Assembly: GCA_020027645.1 (NCBI GenBank)
Contig: JAHKKM010000002.1
Coordinates: 1 to 59,256, forward strand
Origin: Pseudomonadota bacterium
GTDB lineage: Bacteria > Pseudomonadota > Gammaproteobacteria > Steroidobacterales > Woeseiaceae
Length of the DNA stretch: 59,256 bases
Direction: 5' to 3'
The translations under genes were made by a program, and so were the position numbers. The notes beneath the pieces were generated by a model. That model searched no databases. It had not been told where the DNA came from and saw only the letters and a list, made by a program, of their open reading frames with translations. Below are positions 44,118 through 53,219 of this stretch, piece after piece. The first letter of the stretch is position 1. The number at the start of each line of letters is the position of its first letter.

Positions 44118-45806
44118 TCAGGTATCCCAATCAGGAGCAACGGTCACGGCACCCAGTGATGCCGACAATACTTCCGACCGGTATTTTGCGAGCAGGCCGC
44201 GGGTAACGTCTGACGTCGGCCGAACCCAGTTTCGACGCCGTCTGGCCAGCTCGTCCTGTGACAAGTTGACACTGATTTGTCTCGTTTTGGCATCGATCGT
44301 TATCTCGTCGCCATCCTCGAGCAGTGCAATAGGGCCTCCAACCGCGGCCTCGGGCGAGACATGTCCCACCACAAAACCGTGGCTACCGCCGGAGAACCGC
44401 CCATCCGTGATCAGGGCAACGTCTTTGCCCAGACCCTTGCCCACAATCGCGGCTGTCGGACTCAGCATCTCGCGCATGCCAGGCCCCCCTTTCGGGCCCT
44501 CGTAACGAATCACGATGACGTCGCCGGCCCGAATCTGGCCTGTGAGGATGGCCTGAAGTGCGTCTTCTTCGGCATGAAAGATTCTTGCTGTGCCTTGAAA
44601 GCGCAGGCCCTCCTTGCCGCTGATCTTGGCGACCGCGCCATCCGGTGCAAGATTTCCGTGCAGAATCACAATATGACTCTCGGCCTTCACCGGATCGTCA
44701 AAGCTTCGAACAATCTCCTGACCGTCGGGGTAATCCTGCACAGCGGCCAGATTTTCCGCGACCGTCCGCCCGGTAACCGTCATGCACTCACCGTGCAACA
44801 AACCGCGGTCGAGCAAGCGCTTCATCAGGGGTTGAATGCCGCCGATCGCGATCAGTTCCGACATGAGGAATCGGCCACTGGGTTTGACATCGGCCAGCAC
44901 AGGCACGCGCGCCCCGATTCGGCTGAAATCATCCAGACCCAGCTTGACTCCAGTCTCATACGCGATGGCAATCAGGTGCAGAACCGCGTTAGTCGAGCCG
45001 CCTAGCGCAATAACAACGGTAATGGCGTTCTCGAACGCTTTGGTCGTAAGAATGTCGGATGGCCTGATGTTGTTCTTGAGGAGGTTGACGACGGCCTTCC
45101 CGGCGCGTTGACAGTCGTCGATCTTTCCTTGCGACACTGCTTCCTGCGCCGAGCTGTTCGCAAGACTCATGCCCAATGCTTCAATCGCAGACGCCATGGT
45201 ATTTGCCGTGTACATGCCGCCACAACTTCCCGGACCGGGTATGGCCGTTCGCTCCACTTCATCGAGCTCGGACTGGCTGATCTTCCCGCCGGCAAACGCG
45301 CCGACTGCCTCGAACACGGATACGATGTCGCGCCGTTTCTCGCCAGGCTTGATCGTGCCACCGTAAACAAAAATAGACGGTCGATTCAGTCTTGCCATCG
45401 CCATGACACAACCAGGCATATTCTTGTCGCAGCCGCCGATCGTGACCAAACCATCGAAACCCTGCGCTCCGGCGACAGCCTCGATGGAGTCGGCTATGAC
45501 CTCACGCGACACCAGTGAATAGCGCATCCCTGGTGTGCCCATGGAAATACCGTCCGATACGGTAATCGTATTGAAGATCACCGCTTTTCCACCGGCGCTG
45601 TCGGTGCCGGCAGCAGCCTGTCGCGCCAGTGCATCGATATGCATGTTGCATGGCGTCACCATGCTCCAGGTAGATGCGATACCCACCTGTGGTCGCGAAA
45701 AATCGTCCTCACTGAATCCGACTGCGCGCAGCATTGCGCGGCCCGGCGCATGCTCCACGCCGTCGACGACGACGCGTGAATAGCGCCGCAGGTCTTTCTC
45801 TTTCAT
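44118..45806 (-). CDS. ilvD: Dihydroxy-acid dehydratase
   Basis: This Fe-S dehydratase forms 2-oxo acids in valine and isoleucine synthesis. The 562-residue protein has Cys ligands in [20 protein letters not shown] and [13 protein letters not shown], with the C-terminal [21 protein letters not shown]. The three-Cys pattern is typical of the [2Fe-2S]/[4Fe-4S] IlvD family, and sugar-acid dehydratases are the only close alternative. It lies outside the ilv-leu operon on the opposite strand, between lysC-lysA and a kinase gene, so it is controlled separately from ilvC. Confidence 0.95.
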   Translation of the reverse strand: MKEKDLRRYSRVVVDGVEHAPGRAMLRAVGFSEDDFSRPQVGIASTWSMVTPCNMHIDALARQAAAGTDSAGGKAVIFNTITVSDGISMGTPGMRYSLVSREVIADSIEAVAGAQGFDGLVTIGGCDKNMPGCVMAMARLNRPSIFVYGGTIKPGEKRRDIVSVFEAVGAFAGGKISQSELDEVERTAIPGPGSCGGMYTANTMASAIEALGMSLANSSAQEAVSQGKIDDCQRAGKAVVNLLKNNIRPSDILTTKAFENAITVVIALGGSTNAVLHLIAIAYETGVKLGLDDFSRIGARVPVLADVKPSGRFLMSELIAIGGIQPLMKRLLDRGLLHGECMTVTGRTVAENLAAVQDYPDGQEIVRSFDDPVKAESHIVILHGNLAPDGAVAKISGKEGLRFQGTARIFHAEEDALQAILTGQIRAGDVIVIRYEGPKGGPGMREMLSPTAAIVGKGLGKDVALITDGRFSGGSHGFVVGHVSPEAAVGGPIALLEDGDEITIDAKTRQISVNLSQDELARRRRNWVRPTSDVTRGLLAKYRSEVLSASLGAVTVAPDWDT

Positions 45807-45845
45807 TTTATCGCTCGTAGAAACTTGATCTTTTCAGGGATTGGC

Positions 45846-48284
45846 TCAGGAATCGTCATCCCGGATCATAACCGCGATTCGCAGAAAGATGTTGGCATCA
45901 TCGCTGCGTTGCGGTGGATCAAGCTCGAGCATGAAAGCTTCATCCGTTTCCACGACGGTATCTTGCACGAGAGGAATGAAAATCCGTGCAGTTCTTTGAC
46001 CGGGCCCGAAGCTTACTGTGCCTGTACCGGGGGTAAAATAGTCCTGCCCTTCCGTGGCCGTCACGTCCCGAACAGTATAGGAAACATTCAGATCGCTGTC
46101 GTCCGGTTTGAAACGCAGCACGTCGATCTGAACGGCAGGATCGCGTTCCCGCACCGACACCTGGCTGACTGCAAAGGCAATTGTATTCGGCATAAGGCTG
46201 GCTTCGAAGCGCCGTTGGTCGTCGTCAAGAAGGTTCAGCCGCAGATTTGCGAAAGCAGTATCGGGATTATCGGCATCGCGAAGCTCCAGGACAACATCAC
46301 GATCAGGTTCACGCAGTGGATCCGATACCAAGGCAATTTTCGTGCGTATCCGCGACTGGCCAGGTTCGAATCGCACCAGCCCGTTGTCCTGCAACGTATA
46401 CTGCCCCAACTCCCAAGGCGAGCGATTGCCGCTGTAGCTGACCTCCTCAAGACGCAATGTCAGCGGAGTGGCAGTGTCGGTCGTACGCTCAAAATCCACT
46501 ACCGTCGGTGCTCCATCTTCGATCAGGGACAGTTCCCCGTCGAACGATTGCGCACCGGCCGCGCCTATCGTGACCAGGAGGTCCGGCGGCGGCAGTAAAC
46601 CGTAATCCTGTTGTGCCGGTATGGCGACGGCCGAGACCGGCACGATCCCGTTATCCATCTCAGAGTCGCGCTCCGAATCGCGCTCCGAATCGTGCTCCGA
46701 ATTGCCTTGTGTCGCAGCGCCGGCAGTGACGCTCGCAGTCGGATCAGGATCCGCAGGCACGTCCGGCGATTCCGCGGCAGCTGTCTCCTCTCGTACAGCT
46801 GGCTCCTCGGGCGCCGGAACGGAAACAGCCGGCGCCTGCTCGACGGTTGGTGCTTGCTCCAGGGTTGGTGCTTGGTCGACAGTTCGTGCTTGTTCGACGT
46901 CCGGCGCTGCCACAACGAGCTTATCGGTGAACTGCTGCAGCAGACCGCTTTGTTTCAAAGCCCATCCGGCACCTCCGAGGAGCGCTACGATGACGGCAGC
47001 CGTGCCGAATCGCCTCGCGAATCCCGACGATGCGGGACCTCCTGGTTTCGGCAGCGATTGGGTATCGGTCGCGACCGGGCTGTCACCATCCAGCGCTCGC
47101 AGAAACTCCGCCACGGACGCAAACCGTGTCACACGTGAGTACGACAAGGACTTCTTGAGTGCCGCCCATTGGGTCTGGCTGATTCCCTGCAGTCGTTGTG
47201 GTTCCATGCCGGCCGCTGCTGCCTCGGCCGCATTTCGCGGGCCGAAGGCCCGGTAGCCTGCGAGCAAACGGTATAACAGGCAACCCAGTGAGAAGACGTC
47301 GTCCGCCGGCACCGGGTCATCGCCGGTCAGGACCTGCATGCTGGAGTAAATCGGTGTACCCGTTGCCAGCACGCCCGGATCAAATTCAACTGAGGCGCCG
47401 CCCTGCTGCTTTTGTCGAACCCGCGCAACACCGAAATCGAAAAGCATCGCCTGACCGGATGACGTGATGATGATATTCCCGGGTTTGACATCCGCATGTA
47501 CGACACCACAACGATGGGCATAGTCGAGCGCCTGGCCGACCTGCCTGACAATATCCAGGGCTGTTGCAATATCGATTGCATTGTTGCGTGCGCTGTCCAG
47601 GATGTCGGCAAGTGATCGACCATCGAGCCATTCCATCACGATGAAATAGATGTCGTCGTCGCGGTCAAGATCAACAAATCGAACGATGTTCGGGTGCGAC
47701 AGGAACCGTCCCTTCGCCGCTTCCTGCTGCAGGGCCCGCAGTGCGTTGCCGTTACGTGAAAGTTTTGGCGCGAGGACCTTGATCGCAACATAAGGGTTGT
47801 CACTTCCGGTCTCGGCGAGACGGCGGTCCAGCGCCTTGTATACGTCGCCCATGCTGCCGCCCGAGATTTTTTCCTGCAACAGAAAACGATCGCGTAGCAC
47901 TGAGCCAACCTGCAGGCTGTCCTCGGCTGTTACCGGAGAAAAGCTGTCAACCGGAATATTGATCGTATCGCCGAACGGATCCGCGGATTGAATTTCATGC
48001 GATGCATCGCCAGGTAAAGTTTCGATATTCTCGCTGACCATTCGACTCAATATTTGCTGGACCAGCTGATACGTTTCCTCACGCAGCTGGCCCGTTGAAT
48101 ACTGGCGTAGCAGTACCGCCCGAATGTCGCTCTCGGCGTTTCCGCTCCTGGCCAGCAGCGTCGAAAACGCCGAATGGATATCACGGAGTATCGATTCATT
48201 GTCGATCTGTGCATCCAGCGTCCGCGCCAGAGCCTCGAGCTGCACATCAAAAGGCGATTTCATCCTTTCAGAACCAATGCCCAT
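45846..48284 (-). CDS. Membrane Ser/Thr protein kinase with C-terminal Calx-beta domains
   Basis: The 812-residue protein has a unique cytoplasmic N-terminus (1-125). A Hanks-type kinase domain follows (about 130-395): Gly loop ISGGSMGDVYKAL, VAIK Lys about 169, VVHADVKPGNI with catalytic Asp about 265, DFG at about 283-285. A single membrane segment comes at about 426-445. A low-complexity Pro/Glu/Ala linker with repeats of EQAPT and SERD spans about 460-545. Two extracytoplasmic Calx-beta-like domains follow (about 570-690 and 700-812), the second with TATEGQDYFTPGTGTVSFGP. All kinase catalytic residues are present, so activity is likely. The outer domains could bind calcium or a surface ligand and signal inward. 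Targets are unknown. Confidence 0.88.
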   Translation of the reverse strand: MGIGSERMKSPFDVQLEALARTLDAQIDNESILRDIHSAFSTLLARSGNAESDIRAVLLRQYSTGQLREETYQLVQQILSRMVSENIETLPGDASHEIQSADPFGDTINIPVDSFSPVTAEDSLQVGSVLRDRFLLQEKISGGSMGDVYKALDRRLAETGSDNPYVAIKVLAPKLSRNGNALRALQQEAAKGRFLSHPNIVRFVDLDRDDDIYFIVMEWLDGRSLADILDSARNNAIDIATALDIVRQVGQALDYAHRCGVVHADVKPGNIIITSSGQAMLFDFGVARVRQKQQGGASVEFDPGVLATGTPIYSSMQVLTGDDPVPADDVFSLGCLLYRLLAGYRAFGPRNAAEAAAAGMEPQRLQGISQTQWAALKKSLSYSRVTRFASVAEFLRALDGDSPVATDTQSLPKPGGPASSGFARRFGTAAVIVALLGGAGWALKQSGLLQQFTDKLVVAAPDVEQARTVDQAPTLEQAPTVEQAPAVSVPAPEEPAVREETAAAESPDVPADPDPTASVTAGAATQGNSEHDSERDSERDSEMDNGIVPVSAVAIPAQQDYGLLPPPDLLVTIGAAGAQSFDGELSLIEDGAPTVVDFERTTDTATPLTLRLEEVSYSGNRSPWELGQYTLQDNGLVRFEPGQSRIRTKIALVSDPLREPDRDVVLELRDADNPDTAFANLRLNLLDDDQRRFEASLMPNTIAFAVSQVSVRERDPAVQIDVLRFKPDDSDLNVSYTVRDVTATEGQDYFTPGTGTVSFGPGQRTARIFIPLVQDTVVETDEAFMLELDPPQRSDDANIFLRIAVMIRDDDS
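46666..46905. repeat. In-frame short tandem repeats in the kinase linker
   Basis: Two arrays lie in the linker-coding part. Around 46666-46700 a 12-bp unit (cgctccgaatcg) is repeated, encoding SERD. Around 46829-46905 a roughly 21-bp unit (tgctcgacggttggtgct and variants) is repeated, encoding (E/D)QAPT(V/L). Both keep the reading frame. Confidence 0.7.
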
Positions 48285-48421
48285 CTTTACCTGTTGCCCT
48301 GAATTAATGGCGGACTCGCCGATCCGAGCCTGGATAACCCGGAATATTAGCTCGATCGACCGGCCAAACGGTGGGAACTGGTCGTCAAATTGCTACCCGT
48401 TGCCGCCTTTGGTGGCCTGTT

Positions 48422-49810
48422 TCAAAGGACTTTTCCAGGATTCATGATGTTATTGGGATCCAGAGCTCGCTTTACCGCACGCATCAGGGCAAGTTCCGTT
48501 GCGCTGCGAAAATCCCGCAACATATCCCGTTTAGCCTGGCCGATTCCATGTTCTGCGCTGATACTGCCGGCAAATGAGCGCGTAACCGCATACACCACCT
48601 CACTCAGGCGTTCGCGGCCAGCTTCGAATTGCAGCGTCGACGCGCCAGTTGCCTGGCTGATATTGAAGTGCACGTTGCCGTCTCCGACGTGGCCAAAGGC
48701 AACGACCCTCACCTCAGGATCAACCGCTCGGACTGCGGCTTCTGCTGCCTCAACAAAATCGCCTATGCGACCGACCGGGACGGAGACGTCGTGTTTCAGG
48801 CTGGCGCCCTCAAACTTCTGGGCCTCAGAGATCGAGTGGCGCAATCGCCAGAATTCAGCAGCCTCGCGATCGCTGCCGGAAATCACCGCATCGTGTGCGT
48901 ATCCAAGCTCGATCGACGACATCAGCAATCCATGCAGGGCATCGACACCCTGCGGTGCTGCACACTCGACAAGAACATACCAGGGATAGTTCTGGTCGAG
49001 TGGCGCACGCGTACCCGGAATGTGCCTGAGTACAAAGCCCAGGGCCCGCTCAGAAATCAGTTCAAATGCGTAGACCTGGTCGGCCAGCTCTGTGCGCAGT
49101 GTGGCCAACAGCGAGACTGCGTCGCCCGGGGACGGGATTGCCACGATCGCCGTATACAGGTTTGGCGGCAGGGGATAGAGCCTCAGGCTGGCGGCCGTGA
49201 TTATTCCGAGCGTGCCTTCCGCACCGATGAACAGTTGTTTCAGATCATAGCCGGCGGTGTCCTTGCGCAAGGATCGCAGGCCGTTCCAGACGGTCCCGTC
49301 TGCAAGTACCACCTCAAGACCGAGCACCTGGTCACGTGCCGTGCCGTATTTCAGCACGTTGGTACCGCCGGCATTCGTCGACAGGTTTCCGCCGATCTGG
49401 CAACTGCCCTCGGCCGCAAGGCTGAGTGGATACAGCCGGCTGGCCGATCGTGCCTCGCGCTGGACATCGGCCAGGACGCATCCTGCCTCCACCACCATGG
49501 AGAAGTCGTCCGGCTCGATAGCCCGGATACGATTCAGTCTGGCCAGAGACAACAGGATCTGGGAGCCGCTGTCATCAGGGATTGCGCCTCCGCAAAGCCC
49601 GGTGTTGCCGCCTTGCGGCACGACCGCCGTCCCCGCCGCTGCACAGGCACGAACAACTTCGGCAAGCTCGGCAGTCGATTGTGGGGACACCATCATTGGC
49701 GTCTTGCCGCGATACACCCCTCGCCATTCGGTAAGGTGCGATTCGAGTTCGACCGGGTCACTGGTCCAGCCAGAGGGACCGACTATTGCTTTGATTCGTT
49801 CAAGCAGCAT
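48422..49810 (-). CDS. FAD-linked oxidase, GlcD/D-2-hydroxyglutarate dehydrogenase-like
   Basis: The 462-residue flavoprotein has the FAD_binding_4 domain (VSPQSTAELAEVVRACAA, VVPQGGNTGLCGGAIPD, GGNLSTNAGGTNVLKYGTAR, FIGAEGTLGIITAASLRLYP). It also has the C-terminal FAD-oxidase domain with GHVGDGNVHFNIS and SAEHGIGQAKRDML, where the His residues bind metal and substrate. Candidate substrates are D-2-hydroxyglutarate, D-lactate or glycolate. It has no attached Fe-S domain and there is no glcE/glcF neighbour. The closest resemblance by motif is the D-2-hydroxyglutarate/D-lactate group. It overlaps the upstream dehydratase gene by 11 bp, so the two may share a pathway for hydroxy-amino-acid or hydroxy-acid breakdown. 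Confidence 0.88.
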   Translation of the reverse strand: MLLERIKAIVGPSGWTSDPVELESHLTEWRGVYRGKTPMMVSPQSTAELAEVVRACAAAGTAVVPQGGNTGLCGGAIPDDSGSQILLSLARLNRIRAIEPDDFSMVVEAGCVLADVQREARSASRLYPLSLAAEGSCQIGGNLSTNAGGTNVLKYGTARDQVLGLEVVLADGTVWNGLRSLRKDTAGYDLKQLFIGAEGTLGIITAASLRLYPLPPNLYTAIVAIPSPGDAVSLLATLRTELADQVYAFELISERALGFVLRHIPGTRAPLDQNYPWYVLVECAAPQGVDALHGLLMSSIELGYAHDAVISGSDREAAEFWRLRHSISEAQKFEGASLKHDVSVPVGRIGDFVEAAEAAVRAVDPEVRVVAFGHVGDGNVHFNISQATGASTLQFEAGRERLSEVVYAVTRSFAGSISAEHGIGQAKRDMLRDFRSATELALMRAVKRALDPNNIMNPGKVL

Positions 49811-50789
49811 GAGGCAGCCTCAACTCGGCTTGCCGTGCGTAGGTCGCCCAGTCGATGTTGCTGCCGCACAATATCAGGACCACACGTCGGCCCCTCAGCC
49901 TGTCCGCCAGCGGTCCCAGCACAGCGGCCGTGCTGGCGGCACAGGCAGGTTCCACAGCAATCCGCAGTTGGCGGAACAGGCTGCCCATGGCACGCTGCAA
50001 CGCCTCATCCGTAACCAGCACGATCTCTTTTACCGATGCCTTGCACAGGGAATACGAATACGGCAAGGCATACGGAGCGCCGAGGCTGTCGGCCATCGTG
50101 TTCACCTTGTCGAGGCGCACCGGTGCCGACGCCAGGAAACTGCGGTACATTGAATCGGCCCCGGTCGGCTCAACGCCGAATATTTCGCACTCCGGGCGAA
50201 GTTGCGCCACGGCGCCAGCGATTCCGGCGCACAGGCCACCGCCTCCTATTGGAATAATGACTGCGTCGAACTGCTCGAGCTGATCGCATAACTCCAGGCC
50301 AATGGTAGCGGTGCCCGCGGCGGTCTGCGGCCCATCGAACGGATGCACCAGGTGACGGCCTTCGCTGTCCCGGATTGCCTCCGCCATCGTAAACGCACTG
50401 TGAAGGTCGTCAGCGAGGACCAGCTCGGCGCCCAGATCACGGCAGGCCTGGATTCTCGCGGCACTTGCGTATTTCGCCATGACCACCTTGGCGGTCGTGC
50501 CAAGCTTGCGGGCGGCAAATGCCGTGGCAATGGCGTGATTCCCGGCGCTGACGGCCGTGACACCTTTGGCAAGCTGGTCCGAACTCAGACTCAGGAGCAC
50601 CGACAACGCACCGCGCGGCTTGAAAGTGCCGGTCTCCTGCAGAAATTCGAGTTTGGCGTAAATCTCGGTCGACCCCCCGAGTTCCTTCTCGAGGCCCACA
50701 CATCGCATCACGGGAGTTTTTACCAACCATTGCGCCAGACGAGCCTGCAGCGCCCGAATCTCGTCAAGAGGCACGAGCCCGGACCTCAT
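49800..50789 (-). CDS. Threonine/serine dehydratase-like PLP enzyme
   Basis: The 329-residue fold-type II protein has the PLP Lys in TGTFKPRGALSVLLSL, SAGNHAIATAFAARKLG, the phosphate loop IPIGGGGLCAGIAGA and LILCGSNIDWATYA. It lacks an ACT domain. Compared with the paralogue in the ilv-leu operon it is shorter and shows the SAGNHA loop of ordinary threonine dehydratases and serine racemases. The ATG at 50789 is chosen because GGAGG lies 6 bp upstream; a GTG at 50807 is an alternative. A catabolic role is likely given its flavoprotein neighbour, but that is inference. Confidence 0.86.
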   Translation of the reverse strand: MRSGLVPLDEIRALQARLAQWLVKTPVMRCVGLEKELGGSTEIYAKLEFLQETGTFKPRGALSVLLSLSSDQLAKGVTAVSAGNHAIATAFAARKLGTTAKVVMAKYASAARIQACRDLGAELVLADDLHSAFTMAEAIRDSEGRHLVHPFDGPQTAAGTATIGLELCDQLEQFDAVIIPIGGGGLCAGIAGAVAQLRPECEIFGVEPTGADSMYRSFLASAPVRLDKVNTMADSLGAPYALPYSYSLCKASVKEIVLVTDEALQRAMGSLFRQLRIAVEPACAASTAAVLGPLADRLRGRRVVLILCGSNIDWATYARQAELRLPHAA

Positions 50790-51122
50790 AACGTACCTCC
50801 ACACCACAGTTCAACACCTGCCAGGAGCCGGCACAAAGAGCCGGCAGACCTTTCGCCATTATGTAAAAGCAGGTATTTTGGATCGAAGATCATTTGTTGA
50901 ATTATGAAAGGGCTATGCAAGATTCCTGATAGTACTTGCACTGTCAGGGATTGTTGATTAATTTGCCAGAACAAATCCAGTACACCAAGAACTCCGTACT
51001 TCGTTGGGGAATATCACCGGTAGTTCCTGATCTGACATTCAGCCGCGCGCTGGCACGTCTCGTCATAGCTGTCGCGGCGGCTGCAAATCGCCAGACCGAC
51101 CCTACCTCGCCAGGCAATCGCT
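50790..51122. other. Divergent intergenic region
   Basis: About 330 bp between the dehydratase and the cyclase-like gene, with an AT-rich centre (50860-50980). It contains a small inverted repeat ATTTG-N6-CAAAT (50961-50976) and a weaker CCTGA/TCAGG pair (50925-50949), which could be operator-like. No convincing promoter hexamer pair, RNA gene or small reading frame stands out. Confidence 0.4.
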
Positions 51123-52367
51123 ATGGAATATGATGAACTGTCGCAGTCGGGTATACGGCGAATTGCCAATTACTCTCCCTATCTCGACCAGCTTGCCGGA
51201 TTGGCGAGCGAGATGGGCCTCAAACAACGCAGTAACCTGGTGCACCTGGAACGCTGCCTGCATGAGGAATGGTCGCTGGGCCAGAACAGCATTCTGAGCT
51301 GGACGCCGCTGGACGACGGCATGCTGGTACTGGTCGTACCGCATTATGCAATTGCAGAGTACACCGCTGCTCCAAGCGGCGATTCCCGAATGCCGCAAAG
51401 AGTTTCTGCCGCATTCATCACCGAACTGATTTCCGGCAACCGGCAATTGACTTTGCTTCAAATGCAGAAAGTCGCGCGGCTCCTGCAGGTCGAACCAAAA
51501 TTCATAACGCTGCGCCAACCCCTCGACAATCACCCGGTCGAAACGCAAATCATCGAGAAGATGATTCGCCGCTACGGCATCAACTATGTCGCCAGCCGTG
51601 CAGTTACCTTGTTTGATATAGTCGGTTTCGGACTGCTGACGCCATTTGAGCAAATGACGCAGCTGAACAGTCTCTCGTATTCCCTGAACTCTTCTCACGC
51701 CAAAATGCTGGAACTGGATGTGGGCCTGAATTTCGCCAGATCATCGAGCGGCGACGGTTTCTACATCTGGAATCGCGACAACGGCCTGGAAGCCAACGTC
51801 AACCTTTACCATTTCATGCACCTGGTGTTGGCCGACAATGCAATTGCCCGAAGCAAATCGCGATCGAAGACCGTGCCCAGACTGCGCGCATGCTTTCACG
51901 TTGGCAGTTGCTACGAGTTCCACCAGGCGGAGGGCCTGAATCCGACCATTCACGATTTTATCGTTGGCGACGTCACTATCGAACTGGCCAGAATGATAGA
52001 AGCGGCAATGCCCGGGCAGATTCTGGTCGGCGATTTTCTCGCCGAGTTGCGCGGTCAAACCCCCGATGAAACGGAGTCGCAGGTCCACCTTGACGCCGTA
52101 ACTTTTTTGCAGCGTGCGCAAGGCAACCTGGCAAAGTTGAGCGGGCTGGTGCTCTCTGGCGAAAAAGTTTCAGCCATAAAGTGTTACCTGACAGGCGAGC
52201 GCCTCGAGAGCGGCGAATTCAATATTCGCAAACTCAGCATCCGCGACAAACACGGTCTCACACGCTCTGCCTACAATGCGAAGGTCAATATCTACCGTGA
52301 GAACGCGGAACCGATCCTGCTTGGCATTGAGGACCGGAAACTTGCCGCTGCCCGCGATCCCGCTTGA
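51123..52367 (+). CDS. Orphan protein with a class III nucleotide cyclase-like domain
   Basis: The 414-residue protein has no signal peptide or membrane segment. Residues about 160-300 resemble a class III adenylate/guanylate cyclase homology domain. VTLFDIVGFGLLTPFEQ supplies the first metal Asp (165), SSSGDGFYIWNR the second (211), FHVGSCYEF corresponds to the central strand, and VGDVTIELARMIEAAMPGQILVGD to the VN-AAR helix. At that last site the Arg is kept, but the transition-state Asn is replaced (TIELAR), so catalysis is doubtful. The N-terminal 150 residues and the C-terminal 100 are not recognised. It is a single gene, ending 6 bp before the tRNA-Pro on the other strand. Confidence 0.65.
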   Translation: MEYDELSQSGIRRIANYSPYLDQLAGLASEMGLKQRSNLVHLERCLHEEWSLGQNSILSWTPLDDGMLVLVVPHYAIAEYTAAPSGDSRMPQRVSAAFITELISGNRQLTLLQMQKVARLLQVEPKFITLRQPLDNHPVETQIIEKMIRRYGINYVASRAVTLFDIVGFGLLTPFEQMTQLNSLSYSLNSSHAKMLELDVGLNFARSSSGDGFYIWNRDNGLEANVNLYHFMHLVLADNAIARSKSRSKTVPRLRACFHVGSCYEFHQAEGLNPTIHDFIVGDVTIELARMIEAAMPGQILVGDFLAELRGQTPDETESQVHLDAVTFLQRAQGNLAKLSGLVLSGEKVSAIKCYLTGERLESGEFNIRKLSIRDKHGLTRSAYNAKVNIYRENAEPILLGIEDRKLAAARDPA

Positions 52368-52373
52368 GATAAT

Positions 52374-52450
52374 TGGTCGGGGCGGGGAGATTTGAACTCC
52401 CGACCCCCACAACCCCATTGTGGTGCGCTACCAGGCTGCGCTACGCCCCG
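52374..52450 (-). tRNA. tRNA-Pro (anticodon GGG)
   Basis: Read on the minus strand, the 77-nt gene has a 7-bp acceptor (CGGGGCG/CGCCCCG) and a D arm GCGC/GCGC. The anticodon stem CCACA/TGTGG encloses ATGGGGT with GGG at positions 34-36, and the T arm is GGGAG/CTCCC with TTCAAAT. An A discriminator and CCA are encoded. It lies beside the merR-ihfA-pheTS block, as in pseudomonads. Confidence 0.96.
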
Positions 52451-52577
52451 ACCGTGTCATGCAGATATTGGGATGCTTGTCGACGTGCGGACTCTGACCG
52501 CAGAGCTGCATTCTACCTGCGCAAACTCCCGCGTCACCAGCCGGACGGCCGAAAGTGAAACTGACCGCGGGCCGCGA

Positions 52578-52934
52578 TCAGCGTCGCAGAATCTTCAGGA
52601 CCTGTTCGAGCTCCAGGCGTAATTGTTTGATGATCTGCTGGCTCTGGCTGACGTCGGTCTTCGCCTGATCACCGGTCAGACGTTGCCTGGCGCCACCGAT
52701 AGTAAACCCGTCGTCATAAAGCAGACTGCGGATCTGCCGAATGATGAGGACATCCTGACGCTGGTAATAGCGGCGGTTTCCGCGCCGTTTTACAGGCTTC
52801 AGTTGAGGAAACTCCTGCTCCCAGTAGCGCAACACATGTGGCTTGACGGCGCACAGGTCACTGACTTCACCTATGGTGAAATAGCGCTTTCCTGGGATTG
52901 GAGGTAGTTCGTCGTTATTCCCCGGTTCCAGCAT
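52578..52934 (-). CDS. MerR-family transcriptional regulator
   Basis: The 118-residue protein has an N-terminal MerR winged helix ([30 protein letters not shown], then [30 protein letters not shown]) and a short C-terminal coiled coil ([18 protein letters not shown]). It has no effector-binding domain or Cys ligands. This small regulator is conserved after ihfA in many gammaproteobacteria, but its targets are unknown. It overlaps ihfA by 20 bp. Confidence 0.9.
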   Translation of the reverse strand: MLEPGNNDELPPIPGKRYFTIGEVSDLCAVKPHVLRYWEQEFPQLKPVKRRGNRRYYQRQDVLIIRQIRSLLYDDGFTIGGARQRLTGDQAKTDVSQSQQIIKQLRLELEQVLKILRR

Positions 52935-53214
52935 AGGCCTCTACTCGGGCTTTTAGTTTTTGTCCCGGTCTGAAAGTGACAACTCGTCTCGCGGTGATCG
53001 GAATTTCCTCACCGGTCTTTGGATTTCGTCCCGGACGTTGGTTTTTATCCCGAAGATCAAAGTTCCCGAAGCCGGAAAGTTTAATCTGCTCCCCTACAGC
53101 GAGCGATGCCCGCAGTTCTTCAAAATACAGGTCGACCAATTCTCGTGCTTCGCGTTTGTTCAGTCCCAGCTCATTGAACAGGGACTCCGCCATATCTGCT
53201 TTTGTTAGCGCCAT
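52915..53214 (-). CDS. ihfA: Integration host factor subunit alpha
   Basis: This is a DNA-bending protein of the HU/IHF family. The 99 residues begin [21 protein letters not shown]. They contain [18 protein letters not shown] sequence ([20 protein letters not shown]) and the beta-arm [20 protein letters not shown] with the intercalating Pro. The [14 protein letters not shown] form and the position after pheT identify the alpha subunit. It starts 5 bp after pheT. Confidence 0.97.
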   Translation of the reverse strand: MALTKADMAESLFNELGLNKREARELVDLYFEELRASLAVGEQIKLSGFGNFDLRDKNQRPGRNPKTGEEIPITARRVVTFRPGQKLKARVEAYAGTGE

Positions 53215-53219
53215 TTCTT

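Noticed and set aside
48629..50014. Plus-strand frame of 461 codons
   Set aside because: Antisense to the FAD oxidase and dehydratase genes, which carry complete motif sets.
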